Shown one piece after another: positions 16,354 through 24,758 of a stretch of DNA of 64,000 nucleotides. Below the pieces are notes generated by a model. It was not told the DNA's origin. It saw only the letters and a program-made list of their open reading frames with translations, and searched no databases. The position numbers were made by a program, and so were the translations under genes. The DNA is from Altibacter lentus (GTDB lineage: Bacteria > Bacteroidota > Bacteroidia > Flavobacteriales > Flavobacteriaceae): assembly GCF_000746845.1 (NCBI RefSeq), contig NZ_KN050846.1:875394-939393 (forward strand), given 5' to 3'. Numbering within the stretch: the first letter of the stretch is position 1; every line of letters starts with the position of its first letter.

Positions 16354-19300
16354 ATGATCCACTTTTTTGGGAATGTAAAACAAACTCTTTTTGCTGTCCA
16401 AACTACCGCCGAACTTTCTCCTACTTCTATTCAAAAATTAGAATGGCTTTTTGGTAATCAGCCTAAACTAGAGGAATCCGTTGTTACGGATTTTTTTATT
16501 GGGCCCAGAACCAGCATGGTGACACCTTGGAGCACTAATGCGGTAGAGATCACTCAAAATATGGGTATTTCAGGAATTATTCGAATTGAGGAATTCACGC
16601 ATGTTAATGAGGATTTCATCAACTTCGACCCTATGCTTTCCCAAAAGTTCAGTGTGTTGGATCAAGACCTCTTTACCATAAAGATCCAGCCCGAACCTAT
16701 TAAAGAGATCGATGACATAGCTGCTTATAATGCACAAGAGGGATTGGCTCTCAATACTGAAGAAATCGAATATTTGGAAGCACTTTCAGAAAAACTGAAC
16801 CGCAAACTTACCGATAGCGAAGTGTTTGGCTTTAGCCAGGTGAACAGCGAGCATTGCCGTCATAAGATATTCAACGGCACCTTCGAGATCGATGGACGGG
16901 AAATGCCTTCTTCTCTTTTCAGGCTTATAAAAAAAACATCCCAAGAACATCCAAACGATATCGTATCGGCTTATAAGGACAATGTGGCCTTCATCAAAGG
17001 GCCAAAAGCAACCCAGTTCGCACCTAAAAGTGCGGATAAACCGGATTATTACCAACACACGGAGTTCGACAGTGTCATCTCTTTAAAAGCCGAAACCCAT
17101 AATTTCCCAACCACCGTAGAACCCTTTAATGGAGCAGCAACCGGTAGTGGCGGGGAGATCCGTGACCGACTGGCAGGAGGAAAAGGTTCTTTACCCCTAG
17201 CGGGAACGGCTGTTTATATGACCTCATATTCAAGATTAGAAGCCAATCGCCCTTGGGAAAAAGCTGTAAAGGAACGCGAATGGTTGTATCAAACACCCTT
17301 AGATATTTTAATTAAAGCAAGTAATGGAGCTTCCGATTTCGGAAATAAATTCGGACAACCTCTTATCGCAGGTTCTGTGCTTACATTTGAACATAAAGAA
17401 GATGCCCGTACCCTCGGCTTCGACAAAGTGATTATGATGGCTGGTGGAATTGGCTATGGAAAAGCAGACCAAGCGATCAAAGAAACTCCAAAGACGGGAG
17501 ATCAAGTGGTGATCCTTGGAGGGGAGAACTATCGTATTGGAATGGGGGGAGCTGCGGTTTCTTCGGCAGATACAGGCGAATTTTCTAGCGGTATAGAACT
17601 CAATGCCATACAACGCTCCAATCCTGAAATGCAAAAAAGAGCTGCCAACGCCATTCGGGGTATGGTGGAAAGTGAGAAAAATCCCATTGTCTCCATTCAT
17701 GATCACGGCGCAGGAGGACATCTTAACTGTTTGAGTGAACTCGTGGAAGAAACAGGTGGAAAGATAGATCTTGATAAATTACCGGTGGGGGACCCTACTC
17801 TTTCAGCAAAAGAAATCATAGGGAACGAATCACAAGAGCGTATGGGTCTTGTAATTGGTAAAGAATATATTGAAACCCTGCAACGGGTGGCCGCACGAGA
17901 ACGCTCTCCCATGTACCAAGTGGGGGAAGTTACAGGCGATCACCGATTTACTTTTGAAAGTGCTAGTACTGGTGTAAAACCTATGGATTTTGAACTTGCC
18001 GATATGTTTGGAAGTTCCCCTAAAACGATCCTAAAAGACAAACGTATCGCAAGGTATTACCAAGATCCGTCATACGATCTACAAAACATACAAGACTATG
18101 TTCACCAGGTGCTTCAGTTGGAAGCCGTAGCTTGTAAGGATTGGCTCACGAACAAGGTAGACCGATGCGTGACGGGTCGTGTTGCGAAACAACAATGTGC
18201 AGGCCCTTTGCAATTACCTTTGAACAATTGCGGTGTTATGGCCTTAGATTATAATGGTAAAGAAGGTGTTGCCACCTCCATTGGGCACTCTCCTATTAGC
18301 GGATTGGTGGATCCGGTGGCAGGATCTAGAAATTCTATTACCGAAGCACTTACAAACATCGTTTGGGCGCCTCTGGAGAAGGGATTAAAAAGTGTTTCTT
18401 TATCTGCCAACTGGATGTGGCCTTGTAACAACCCCGGTGAAGACGCGAGGTTATACGAAGCCGTACAAGGAGTGAGTGGTTTTGCCATCGACCTCGGAAT
18501 TAACGTTCCTACGGGTAAAGACTCCCTGTCCATGAAACAAAAATACAAGAATGAAGAAGTGATCGCTCCGGGGACGGTCATTATTTCGGCGGCAGGACAT
18601 TGTCAAGATATCAAGAAGGTCGTCGAGCCGGTCCTTCAAAAAAAGGGCGGTAGTATCTATTACATCAACATATCGCAGGATAGCTTTAAACTGGGGGGAT
18701 CGTCCTTTGGCCAAATACGGAATGCTGTGGGAACCGAAGTTCCTACCGTAAAGAATGCTTCTTACGTTAAAAATGTGTTCAACACCTTACAGCAACTAAT
18801 CATGGAGGACCAGATCCTGGCGGGTCATGATGTTGCCTCGGGCGGATTGATCACAACCTTGCTCGAAATGTGTTTTGCCGACCAAGACCTGGGTGCGAAC
18901 CTCGATCTTACAGGTTTAGGGGAAAATGACCTTATAAAGGTCTTGTTTGCTGAAAACTGTGGTGTAGTGATACAGGCTTCGGAAGATGAAACACTCGAAA
19001 GAATCCTTTCAGAAAAGCATATTGAAGTGGTAAAACTTGGAAGTGTTTCTGAAACGGAAGTCCTTCAGCTGAAGCATCCGCAACAGAACATACAGTTCAG
19101 TATTCCAGAAATACGCGATGTCTGGTACCGAACTTCCTATTTGCTGGATCGACGACAAAGCGGTCCGGAAAACGCAAAGGAACGATTTGACAATTATAAG
19201 AACCAACCCCTCTCGTTCACCTTTCCGAAGCAATTTTCAGGAACGCTGCCTGCTATTCCGGAAAACAAACCAAGAATAAAAGCAGCCGTGATTCGGGAAA

Positions 19301-20019
19301 AAGGAAGCAACAGTGAGCGGGAAATGGCAAGTGCCTTATACCTGGCAGGTTTTGATGTAAAGGATGTACACATGACCGACCTTATAGAAGGACGTGAAAC
19401 TCTGGAAGACATCAAATTCATGGCGGCTGTAGGAGGGTTCTCGAACAGCGATGTTCTGGGAAGTGCCAAAGGATGGGCCGGAGCTTTCTTGTACAACGAA
19501 AAGGCAAACAAAGCGCTAAAAGATTTCTTTGCCAAGGATGACACCCTTTCCATAGGTGTTTGTAATGGTTGTCAATTGTTCGTGGAATTAGGGCTCCTTA
19601 CTCCTAATGACACTGAAAAACCAAAGATGTTGCACAATGATACCGGCAAGTTTGAATGTAATTTTACTTCTGTAACCATTCAGAAGAACAATTCGGTCAT
19701 GCTCTCTTCGCTGGAAGGCAGCACCCTGGGTATCTGGGCAGCTCACGGTGAAGGGAAGTTTAGTTTTCCAAAGGAAGAATCGCACTACAATATTGTTGCA
19801 AAATATGGTTATGAAGGTATGCCCGCCAATCCTAATGGCAGTGATTACAACACAGCGATGATGACAGACGCCACAGGCAGACACTTGGTCATGATGCCGC
19901 ATTTAGAGCGTTCTACGTTCCCGTGGAATTGGCCTTATTATCCTAAGGATCGAAGAGACGAGGTTTCTCCTTGGATTGAGGCTTTTGTGAACGCACGTTT
20001 GTGGCTTGAAAAACAATAG
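16354..20019 (+). CDS. purL: Phosphoribosylformylglycinamidine synthase, single-chain
   Basis: 1221 residues from ATG 16354 (MIHFFGNVKQTLFAVQ), the usual start in Flavobacteriaceae. This is the large fused form: N-terminal PurS-like part, two PurM-type synthase halves and a C-terminal glutamine amidotransferase. Landmarks: FSQVNSEHCRHKIF; the ATP/substrate motif KAETHNFPTTVEPFNGAATG; GVAGAAVSSADTGEF-like GMGGAAVSSADTGE; and the nucleophile-elbow GVCNGCQLFVELG with the catalytic Cys, followed by the His/Glu of LVMMPHLERSTFPWNW. Converts FGAR, ATP and glutamine to FGAM in de novo purine synthesis. It stands alone with its own promoter and terminator. Confidence 0.97.
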   Translation: MIHFFGNVKQTLFAVQTTAELSPTSIQKLEWLFGNQPKLEESVVTDFFIGPRTSMVTPWSTNAVEITQNMGISGIIRIEEFTHVNEDFINFDPMLSQKFSVLDQDLFTIKIQPEPIKEIDDIAAYNAQEGLALNTEEIEYLEALSEKLNRKLTDSEVFGFSQVNSEHCRHKIFNGTFEIDGREMPSSLFRLIKKTSQEHPNDIVSAYKDNVAFIKGPKATQFAPKSADKPDYYQHTEFDSVISLKAETHNFPTTVEPFNGAATGSGGEIRDRLAGGKGSLPLAGTAVYMTSYSRLEANRPWEKAVKEREWLYQTPLDILIKASNGASDFGNKFGQPLIAGSVLTFEHKEDARTLGFDKVIMMAGGIGYGKADQAIKETPKTGDQVVILGGENYRIGMGGAAVSSADTGEFSSGIELNAIQRSNPEMQKRAANAIRGMVESEKNPIVSIHDHGAGGHLNCLSELVEETGGKIDLDKLPVGDPTLSAKEIIGNESQERMGLVIGKEYIETLQRVAARERSPMYQVGEVTGDHRFTFESASTGVKPMDFELADMFGSSPKTILKDKRIARYYQDPSYDLQNIQDYVHQVLQLEAVACKDWLTNKVDRCVTGRVAKQQCAGPLQLPLNNCGVMALDYNGKEGVATSIGHSPISGLVDPVAGSRNSITEALTNIVWAPLEKGLKSVSLSANWMWPCNNPGEDARLYEAVQGVSGFAIDLGINVPTGKDSLSMKQKYKNEEVIAPGTVIISAAGHCQDIKKVVEPVLQKKGGSIYYINISQDSFKLGGSSFGQIRNAVGTEVPTVKNASYVKNVFNTLQQLIMEDQILAGHDVASGGLITTLLEMCFADQDLGANLDLTGLGENDLIKVLFAENCGVVIQASEDETLERILSEKHIEVVKLGSVSETEVLQLKHPQQNIQFSIPEIRDVWYRTSYLLDRRQSGPENAKERFDNYKNQPLSFTFPKQFSGTLPAIPENKPRIKAAVIREKGSNSEREMASALYLAGFDVKDVHMTDLIEGRETLEDIKFMAAVGGFSNSDVLGSAKGWAGAFLYNEKANKALKDFFAKDDTLSIGVCNGCQLFVELGLLTPNDTEKPKMLHNDTGKFECNFTSVTIQKNNSVMLSSLEGSTLGIWAAHGEGKFSFPKEESHYNIVAKYGYEGMPANPNGSDYNTAMMTDATGRHLVMMPHLERSTFPWNWPYYPKDRRDEVSPWIEAFVNARLWLEKQ

Positions 20020-20035
20020 ACCTATTTTTAGGAAC

Positions 20036-20066
20036 AGCCGATTACGATAATCTTTATCGGCTTTTT
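20036..20066 (+). terminator. Intrinsic terminator of purL
   Basis: AGCCGAT (20036-20042) pairs with ATCGGCT (20056-20062), followed by a T run, 17 bp after the purL stop. Confidence 0.8.
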
Positions 20067-20184
20067 GGTTTTAATAGGTTGTGTGTATGTAAATTGTCAA
20101 TTCAAACCTACCGATTGTCAATTGGTTTATTTATAAGAATGACATCTCTTCTAGTTTCGTGGTGTAAATTTTAAACAATCCATC

Positions 20185-20367
20185 ATGAAAACATGTATTA
20201 CACCTTTGATACTCTTCCTTTTTACCGTTACTGTTTCACTTGGAAGTGTAAAATTAATCGCGCAGCCTGTCAATGACCACATCACAGATGCCATAAATCT
20301 TGGCGAAGGACCGCTACCCTTTAAAAAAGAAGATTTTTTTGAAGGTATGCAACAGATATCAAAATAA
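20185..20367 (+). pseudogene. 60-residue remnant of a secreted protein
   Basis: The 60-residue product has a good signal peptide (ITPLILFLFTVTVSLGSVK, then LIAQ) followed by PVNDHITDAINLGEGPLPF. That is the typical first segment of long secreted flavobacterial proteins, which continue into a PPC-type or other domain. Here a stop follows after 26 mature residues, and the downstream 85 bp show no continuation in another frame. It may be a truncated gene or a genuine short secreted peptide. It lies just upstream of a LuxR-type regulator and a block of small secreted proteins. Confidence 0.5.
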
Positions 20368-20391
20368 ATAAACGTTCTTTATAAGGAATAA

Positions 20392-20423
20392 AACCAAATG
20401 GAAATTTAATCAAATGTTTGGTT
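20392..20423. promoter_or_regulatory. Inverted repeat AACCAAA-N18-TTTGGTT upstream of the LuxR-type gene
   Basis: Seven-base arms at 20392-20398 and 20417-20423 flank 18 bp, ending 29 bp before the ATG at 20453. Position suits an operator or a leader hairpin. No clear TAnnTTTG box is visible for this gene. Confidence 0.3.
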
Positions 20424-20452
20424 AAACACTACTTATATGTACCCCAATCTTT

Positions 20453-21211
20453 ATGAGCCAAGAGATTGACAAACTCCACCTTGTATGGGAGCAGTCTCAA
20501 AAGACAGCCGGCGAAAATACCGCTTTGCCACAGATTAATTTTGAAAAAATAATTGGCTCCCTAATTAGCACCGGACCCTTTTATTATTATGTGATCGATT
20601 TTTACGATATGTCTCTGTCTAACGTAAGCGAGGCGATAGAAGAAATACACGGCTTCGATCCAAAAACTGTAACTTTTAATGATATTCTTGATACCATTCA
20701 CCCGGATGACATGGATTTTGTTGCAAAGGCCGAAGCAGCTAATATTGAGTTTCTATTCAAGACATTGGGGGTTGATAAAGTCTTACAGTATAAATCCTGC
20801 TTTTCGTTTCGAAGTAAAATGAAAAACGGTGAATATGCACTGTTAAATCATCAGGCCCTGATTTTAACGCTGGACGAAAATGGAGGGTTTGGAAAATCAT
20901 TGAACATACACACACGAATAGATCATTTGGCTAAAAAAAATACAGGTCAGTTTTCACTTATCGGTTTAAATAATTTGCCTTCTTATATGAATATCGCTGT
21001 CAATCAGTCAAAGGCTGCCATCGAATTCTCCAAAAGAGAGTTGGATATTTTACGACTTATAGCCGAAGGAAATACCACAAACGAAATTGCCTCCCAACTT
21101 TATATCAGTCCGCTAACGGTAAAAAAACACCGCACTAATATTCTAAACAAGTCCAATTGTAAAAATACTTCTCAATTAATTAAAGAAAGTATACTCTCCG
21201 GGTTGCTATAA
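20453..21211 (+). CDS. PAS-LuxR type transcriptional regulator
   Basis: 252 residues. The middle part (about 40-150) looks like a PAS sensor (FYYYVIDFYDMSLSNVSEAI, DTIHPDDMDFVAKAE). The C-terminal ~65 residues are a LuxR/GerE helix-turn-helix: FSKRELDILRLIAEGNTTNE, then IASQLYISPLTVKKHRTNIL. There is no receiver domain, so it probably senses a small molecule or membrane state directly. Two near-identical inverted-repeat elements lie in the next 3 kb, in front of the first gene after it and in front of 23998. It is the obvious candidate to bind them, but that is inference. Confidence 0.87.
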   Translation: MSQEIDKLHLVWEQSQKTAGENTALPQINFEKIIGSLISTGPFYYYVIDFYDMSLSNVSEAIEEIHGFDPKTVTFNDILDTIHPDDMDFVAKAEAANIEFLFKTLGVDKVLQYKSCFSFRSKMKNGEYALLNHQALILTLDENGGFGKSLNIHTRIDHLAKKNTGQFSLIGLNNLPSYMNIAVNQSKAAIEFSKRELDILRLIAEGNTTNEIASQLYISPLTVKKHRTNILNKSNCKNTSQLIKESILSGLL

Positions 21212-21220
21212 ATAGTACCG

Positions 21221-21272
21221 AAAAATACTCCTTTGTAGGTATTGCTTGAACTATAAAATACCGTTTTATTTG
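21221..21272 (+). promoter_or_regulatory. Operator-promoter element, copy 1
   Basis: The 27-bp element AAAAATACTCC...GGTATTGCTT (21221-21247) contains the inverted repeat AATAC-N10-GTATT. It is identical to the copy at 23907 in 24 of 27 positions. After exactly 21 bp comes TTTATTTG (21265-21272), one mismatch from TAnnTTTG. An activator bound here would sit just upstream of RNA polymerase. The downstream gene starts at 21324. Confidence 0.6.
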
Positions 21273-21323
21273 TTTCATTGTTCACTGCATTAAAGCCTTT
21301 ATAGCTCGTCAGTCAAAATTACG

Positions 21324-21866
21324 ATGAAAAGAAAATCGTTATATCCTGCGTTAATTCGTCAAAAGATAAATGCCTGGGTTCCATACACACTTCTTATAAG
21401 TTTCTTTATCACTAACACAATAGCAGCTCAAAAGATCGAGCAATTCTCCGGGCAATGGCAACTACAGAAAATAGAATTCAAAAAAAAAGTCGCTCAAAAT
21501 TCTGAAGCTAGCGAAGGAAAACTAATCGATATTTTTAAAACTGCATTATATGATCAGCTTTCAGAGGGGCAAAAATTAAATGTAGACGAATTAGAACGCA
21601 CCAATGCTGAAGCAGAATTACTGTTGGATAAGTTTTTTCAGACAACAATTGAGTTTAAAGACTCCGGCGCCTTTTACAATACTTCACGAAATCCGGATAA
21701 ATCTCTTTCCGGGGAATACTTATTGGACAAAAAAAAGCTACATATGGAATGGGAGACAGCAGAAAAAAACAGCTTCAAAGTAAAAAAGAACTCCAATTCG
21801 GAGCTTGTTGTAAAAGATCTCAAATTGAAAATCACTTATTATTATTTAAAAACTATAACCCGGTAA
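21324..21866 (+). CDS. Secreted lipocalin-like protein, unknown function
   Basis: 180 residues. N-terminus MKRKSLYPALIRQKINAWVP is followed by a hydrophobic segment (about 18-37) ending in NTIAAQ, either a long signal peptide or a membrane anchor. The mature part begins FSGQWQLQKIEFKKK and ends with alternating strands (GEYLLDKKKLHMEWE, LVVKDLKLKITYYYL). This is the pattern of lipocalin-like domains in Bacteroidota that begin with 'GxWxL'. No catalytic motif. It is the first gene of a unit starting behind operator copy 1, with the next gene only 3 bp away. Confidence 0.6.
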   Translation: MKRKSLYPALIRQKINAWVPYTLLISFFITNTIAAQKIEQFSGQWQLQKIEFKKKVAQNSEASEGKLIDIFKTALYDQLSEGQKLNVDELERTNAEAELLLDKFFQTTIEFKDSGAFYNTSRNPDKSLSGEYLLDKKKLHMEWETAEKNSFKVKKNSNSELVVKDLKLKITYYYLKTITR

Positions 21867-21869
21867 GCT

Positions 21870-22283
21870 ATGAAAAAACTTATGCTTTTATTACTTGTTA
21901 GTTTATTTACCTCATTTACTTATGGACAAACAATCCTCGATAAAATTAAAGCCCAAGCAATAGAAAACGGGTTAAAACACATCCATGATGTCGAATTTGA
22001 GTTGCAGGAAGACGGACTGGGTTCATCGTTTATTACACTTGCACCGGGAGATTATAAAATTTTTGGTATGGGAGGATTTTCAGAAGTAAAGGATATTGAT
22101 TTATTTATCTATAACTATAATACCGATGAATTAATCGCAAAAGAAAATACTGAAATAGATGGAATCACTATCCTGAACATCACCTTAGAAGAGGCGACCA
22201 GAGTTTGGATTAAAGTCTATAACAGAAAAAGCTCGCCTGAATTGGAATACTATGAGTGTTATCTTTTGATCACGAAATTTTAG
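21870..22283 (+). CDS. Small secreted protein with PPC-like beta-sandwich, unknown function
   Basis: 137 residues. Signal peptide MKKLMLLLLVSLFTSFTYGQ. The mature part (about 40-137) has FITLAPGDYKIFGMGGFSEV, then DLFIYNYNTDELIAKEN and a final strand YECYLLITKF. This resembles a pre-peptidase C-terminal (PPC)-type beta-sandwich in which a 'DLxLY/DLFIY' strand is typical. A similar pattern ends the product of 23998. It follows the upstream gene by 3 bp, so the two are co-transcribed. Function unknown. Confidence 0.62.
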   Translation: MKKLMLLLLVSLFTSFTYGQTILDKIKAQAIENGLKHIHDVEFELQEDGLGSSFITLAPGDYKIFGMGGFSEVKDIDLFIYNYNTDELIAKENTEIDGITILNITLEEATRVWIKVYNRKSSPELEYYECYLLITKF

Positions 22284-22308
22284 CACAGCGGTTTAAAATA
22301 AATAAATC

Positions 22309-22758
22309 ATGAAAAGAGCCATTACAATCTGTCTGTTTATTGTCACAACATTTACACTAACAAGTTTGGCTAAAAGCGAACTGCCATTAAATGATTATCC
22401 ACCAATTCAGTCGTTTCTGGAAAAATTTACCAAGGTTATGTACGGTGGTGATCTTATGGTAATTTCACAAAAGGTTTCCAGCCAATCTTTTGTATACAAA
22501 ACAGATTGGAAGGGTATTCAAACTGAAGAAACCTATTCTGAAATTAATTGGGATCATTTTGAACTTTACACAAAAATTGTTGACGAACAATATGTATCTT
22601 GTGAATTCAGATTTTCAAAAGACATAACATACAATTATATCGATGATGAACAGATAGAAGAAAGTAATGAAGTGAATTCATTTACCTGCTTTATTCTTTT
22701 AGAAGATAAGGAAGAATTTTTGAAAATTGTTAGGGATTGGAAGAATACAAGACACTAA
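22309..22758 (+). CDS. Small secreted protein, unknown function
   Basis: 149 residues. Signal peptide about 1-22 (ITICLFIVTTFTLTSLA). The mature part has aromatic-rich strands (YPPIQSFLEKFTKVMYGGD, FVYKTDWKGIQTEETY, ISCEFRF-like YVSCEFRFSKDITYNYID). It may be an NTF2-like or lipocalin-like fold, but I recognise no family. It is 25 bp after the previous gene and 7 bp before the next, hence in the same unit. Confidence 0.6.
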   Translation: MKRAITICLFIVTTFTLTSLAKSELPLNDYPPIQSFLEKFTKVMYGGDLMVISQKVSSQSFVYKTDWKGIQTEETYSEINWDHFELYTKIVDEQYVSCEFRFSKDITYNYIDDEQIEESNEVNSFTCFILLEDKEEFLKIVRDWKNTRH

Positions 22759-22765
22759 ATTTACA

Positions 22766-23260
22766 ATGAATATGAAGACAAAAAAGCGATATACAAGTTA
22801 CTATCTATACCTATTGTTGTTTTTTTCGAGCACCATATTACTAGCTCAAAACCAAGCAACCTTTAAAGAACATATATTTCCCGAAGGCATTAATAAAGAA
22901 ATCTATTTTGGGATGCCATTAAGTGAATTTGAACAAATCATTAAAAGTGTAGAGCTTGTTGAAGAAAATTCTTTCAGAATAGTTTTTCTCGAAAACTTAA
23001 CTACATCAGAAATTCAAAAAATTGTTTATTATTTCGATTTAGATGGAGAGAAGCCATTATATGAGATTATTATTACCTACTCAACCCAACAACAACCAGT
23101 GTATAAAGCACACGCTCTTTTCGGTCAACCAAATTTTAATCAAACAGAATGGAGGGTTCGCACGAATAAACATAAAATTTGGAGCTGGGTATTTAAAGAA
23201 AAACTCGTGATTGTAGCCAAGATTCCTGAAACAGAATGGAGTCCTGAGTGGGATAATTAA
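22766..23260 (+). CDS. Small secreted protein with BamE-like pattern, unknown function
   Basis: 164 residues from ATG 22766; a longer frame from 22727 would overlap the previous gene and bury the signal peptide. Signal peptide ends STILLAQ (about residue 28). The mature part starts a module IYFGMPLSEFEQIIK, continues with beta-strands and LFGQPNFNQTEW, and closes with WSWVFKEKLVIVAK. The same order of pieces (short GM/GL motif, helix, strands, F/GFG-P, W, final strand) occurs in the lipoprotein at 24759, suggesting distant homology. It is the last secreted product before the cytoplasmic protein at 23291. Confidence 0.6.
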   Translation: MNMKTKKRYTSYYLYLLLFFSSTILLAQNQATFKEHIFPEGINKEIYFGMPLSEFEQIIKSVELVEENSFRIVFLENLTTSEIQKIVYYFDLDGEKPLYEIIITYSTQQQPVYKAHALFGQPNFNQTEWRVRTNKHKIWSWVFKEKLVIVAKIPETEWSPEWDN

Positions 23261-23290
23261 TAATCTTATATACTTTATATTAAAAAATAG

Positions 23291-23839
23291 ATGACTCCTG
23301 TGAATGAAAAAAGCCTCTCTAAGGAAGAAAAAAAATTCTGGCAAAGGCATTTTCGAATCGAAAAACTCGAAGACATTCAAAAAGAATGGCAAATTATTGG
23401 CGGCTATGGATTTGGGGATTATCAAACCAACGAATATTTTTACTTTATAAGCCTACGCGTTCCTGTAGTTCATGAAATTATTTTAAAAGAATCCTATGTT
23501 ACAGATGAAGGTGTAAAACACATGACCGGTTTCAAAGAATTAACGTTACTCTACTTGCGAAAACACAAAGAAATCACCAAAACAAGCATTCCGTATTTTA
23601 ATGCGATGAAATCATTGGAAAGTTTAAACATCACATTAACAAGTATTTCATTAACCGATGTATATGAGCTTTTAGATAATAAAAGCCTTAAAGAAGTATT
23701 TTTATCTTCAGAGGAAAATGAAGAAAACATTCTTGAGAAAGCTTTTACCCTCAAAGAACGTATGCCAAACTGTAACATCTATTTGGATACTTGCTTTACA
23801 ACAGAAGACAGTGGAGAGCCCATCGATCCTATTTTCTAG
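23291..23839 (+). CDS. Cytoplasmic leucine-rich-repeat-like protein, unknown function
   Basis: 182 residues with no signal peptide, unlike all its neighbours. The N-terminus is charged and helical (SLSKEEKKFWQRHFRIEKLE). The middle shows irregular leucine-rich repeats about 23 residues long: HEIILKESYVTDEGVKHMTG, FKELTLLYLRKHKEITKTS, then MKSLESLNITLTSISLTDV and NKSLKEVFLSSEEN. It may be an immunity-type or scaffold protein; nothing catalytic is visible. It lies 30 bp after the previous gene, and a new operator-promoter element begins 67 bp after its stop. Confidence 0.6.
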   Translation: MTPVNEKSLSKEEKKFWQRHFRIEKLEDIQKEWQIIGGYGFGDYQTNEYFYFISLRVPVVHEIILKESYVTDEGVKHMTGFKELTLLYLRKHKEITKTSIPYFNAMKSLESLNITLTSISLTDVYELLDNKSLKEVFLSSEENEENILEKAFTLKERMPNCNIYLDTCFTTEDSGEPIDPIF

Positions 23840-23906
23840 AAGTTGTCTTGCTATATTACCAGTTTCATATATTGAAAGTAAAAATCATGAAATGATTTAG
23901 TTTTCA

Positions 23907-23958
23907 AAAAATACTCCTTTTGGGGTATTGCTTTAGCCCTGCGATTCCTATTGATTTG
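23907..23958 (+). promoter_or_regulatory. Operator-promoter element, copy 2
   Basis: AAAAATACTCC...GGTATTGCTT (23907-23933) repeats copy 1 at 24 of 27 positions. Here the dyad is longer: AATACTCC pairs with GGGGTATT around TTTT, with one T-G pair. Exactly 21 bp later comes TTGATTTG (23951-23958), one mismatch from TAnnTTTG. The gene starts at 23998, giving a leader of about 33 nt. Outside the element and the box the two upstream regions are not similar, so this is conservation of a site rather than a recent duplication. Confidence 0.65.
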
Positions 23959-23997
23959 TTACACACTTTTGTAAGAAATACCCACTAAAATTAAAAA

Positions 23998-24735
23998 ATG
24001 AAAAATTACATATATAACTACCTGCTCCTTTTGTTGCTTATGTTTGGTTTCTTACCTATGCTAGCGCAATCTCACAATCTCTCCGGAGTGATGTCTGAAT
24101 GCAGATTCGTTAAAAAGGCGGCTAATTTTAATGCTGAAGGGGCCACACCATGTCCTGCTTGTATTGAGTTAGGCAAGAAAGACAAAGAAGCAAAAAAGAG
24201 TGAAGACATACGACGTCTTACCGAAAACAAAGCAAAACAACTGGCAGCAGCGGAAGCACTCGCTGTTTCTGAAGCCAATAGAATTAAAAAGGAAGAGGCT
24301 GAAGCAAAAGCTGTACAAGAAATCGCCCTAAAAAAAGATACCGAAATAAAAGAAAAAATAGTGGTAGCGCAGAATAAAGGAGGAACCACCGAACTTATAA
24401 ATGTTTTGGTTGAAGGAGATAGAGGAGATCAAAAGATAGTTCGCTTTAAGGTACCCTCAGGGGTGTCATTTATGGAGGTCATCTTACAGGAAGGTGGCAT
24501 AGGTTCTAAAAATAGTGCCGATCTTTTTGTTCGACGTACAATAAATCCAACGGTCTCATTTAAGCAATACTCGCATTATACATGGGAAGCCGATTGTGCA
24601 AGTACTAATTTAAATCGAGCACAAGAATTATGCACATTTACAAATCCGGAACCGGGTGAATGGGTAGTTTTGGTCGGTTGCATTGATAATTGCAATTATT
24701 TTAGTTCGAATCTGGTTGTTAAAATAACCCAATAA
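23998..24735 (+). CDS. Secreted coiled-coil protein with C-terminal PPC-like domain
   Basis: 245 residues. Signal peptide (LLLLLLMFGFLPMLAQ). A short cysteine-bearing part follows (SECRFVKKAANF, CPACIELGKK), then an alanine/glutamate/lysine-rich helix of about 60 residues that should form a coiled coil (AAAEALAVSEANRIKKEEAE). The C-terminal ~100 residues are beta-rich (RFKVPSGVSFMEVILQEGG, NSADLFVRRTINP, PGEWVVLVGCIDNCNYFSS), resembling a PPC domain. Four or more cysteines there may form disulfides. First gene of the unit controlled by operator copy 2. Function unknown. Confidence 0.65.
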   Translation: MKNYIYNYLLLLLLMFGFLPMLAQSHNLSGVMSECRFVKKAANFNAEGATPCPACIELGKKDKEAKKSEDIRRLTENKAKQLAAAEALAVSEANRIKKEEAEAKAVQEIALKKDTEIKEKIVVAQNKGGTTELINVLVEGDRGDQKIVRFKVPSGVSFMEVILQEGGIGSKNSADLFVRRTINPTVSFKQYSHYTWEADCASTNLNRAQELCTFTNPEPGEWVVLVGCIDNCNYFSSNLVVKITQ

Positions 24736-24758
24736 TCAAAACCTATAGTACTTCAAAT

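Noticed and set aside
22727..23260. Longer version of the secreted protein starting at 22727
   Set aside because: It would overlap the end of the previous gene by 32 bases and bury the signal peptide.
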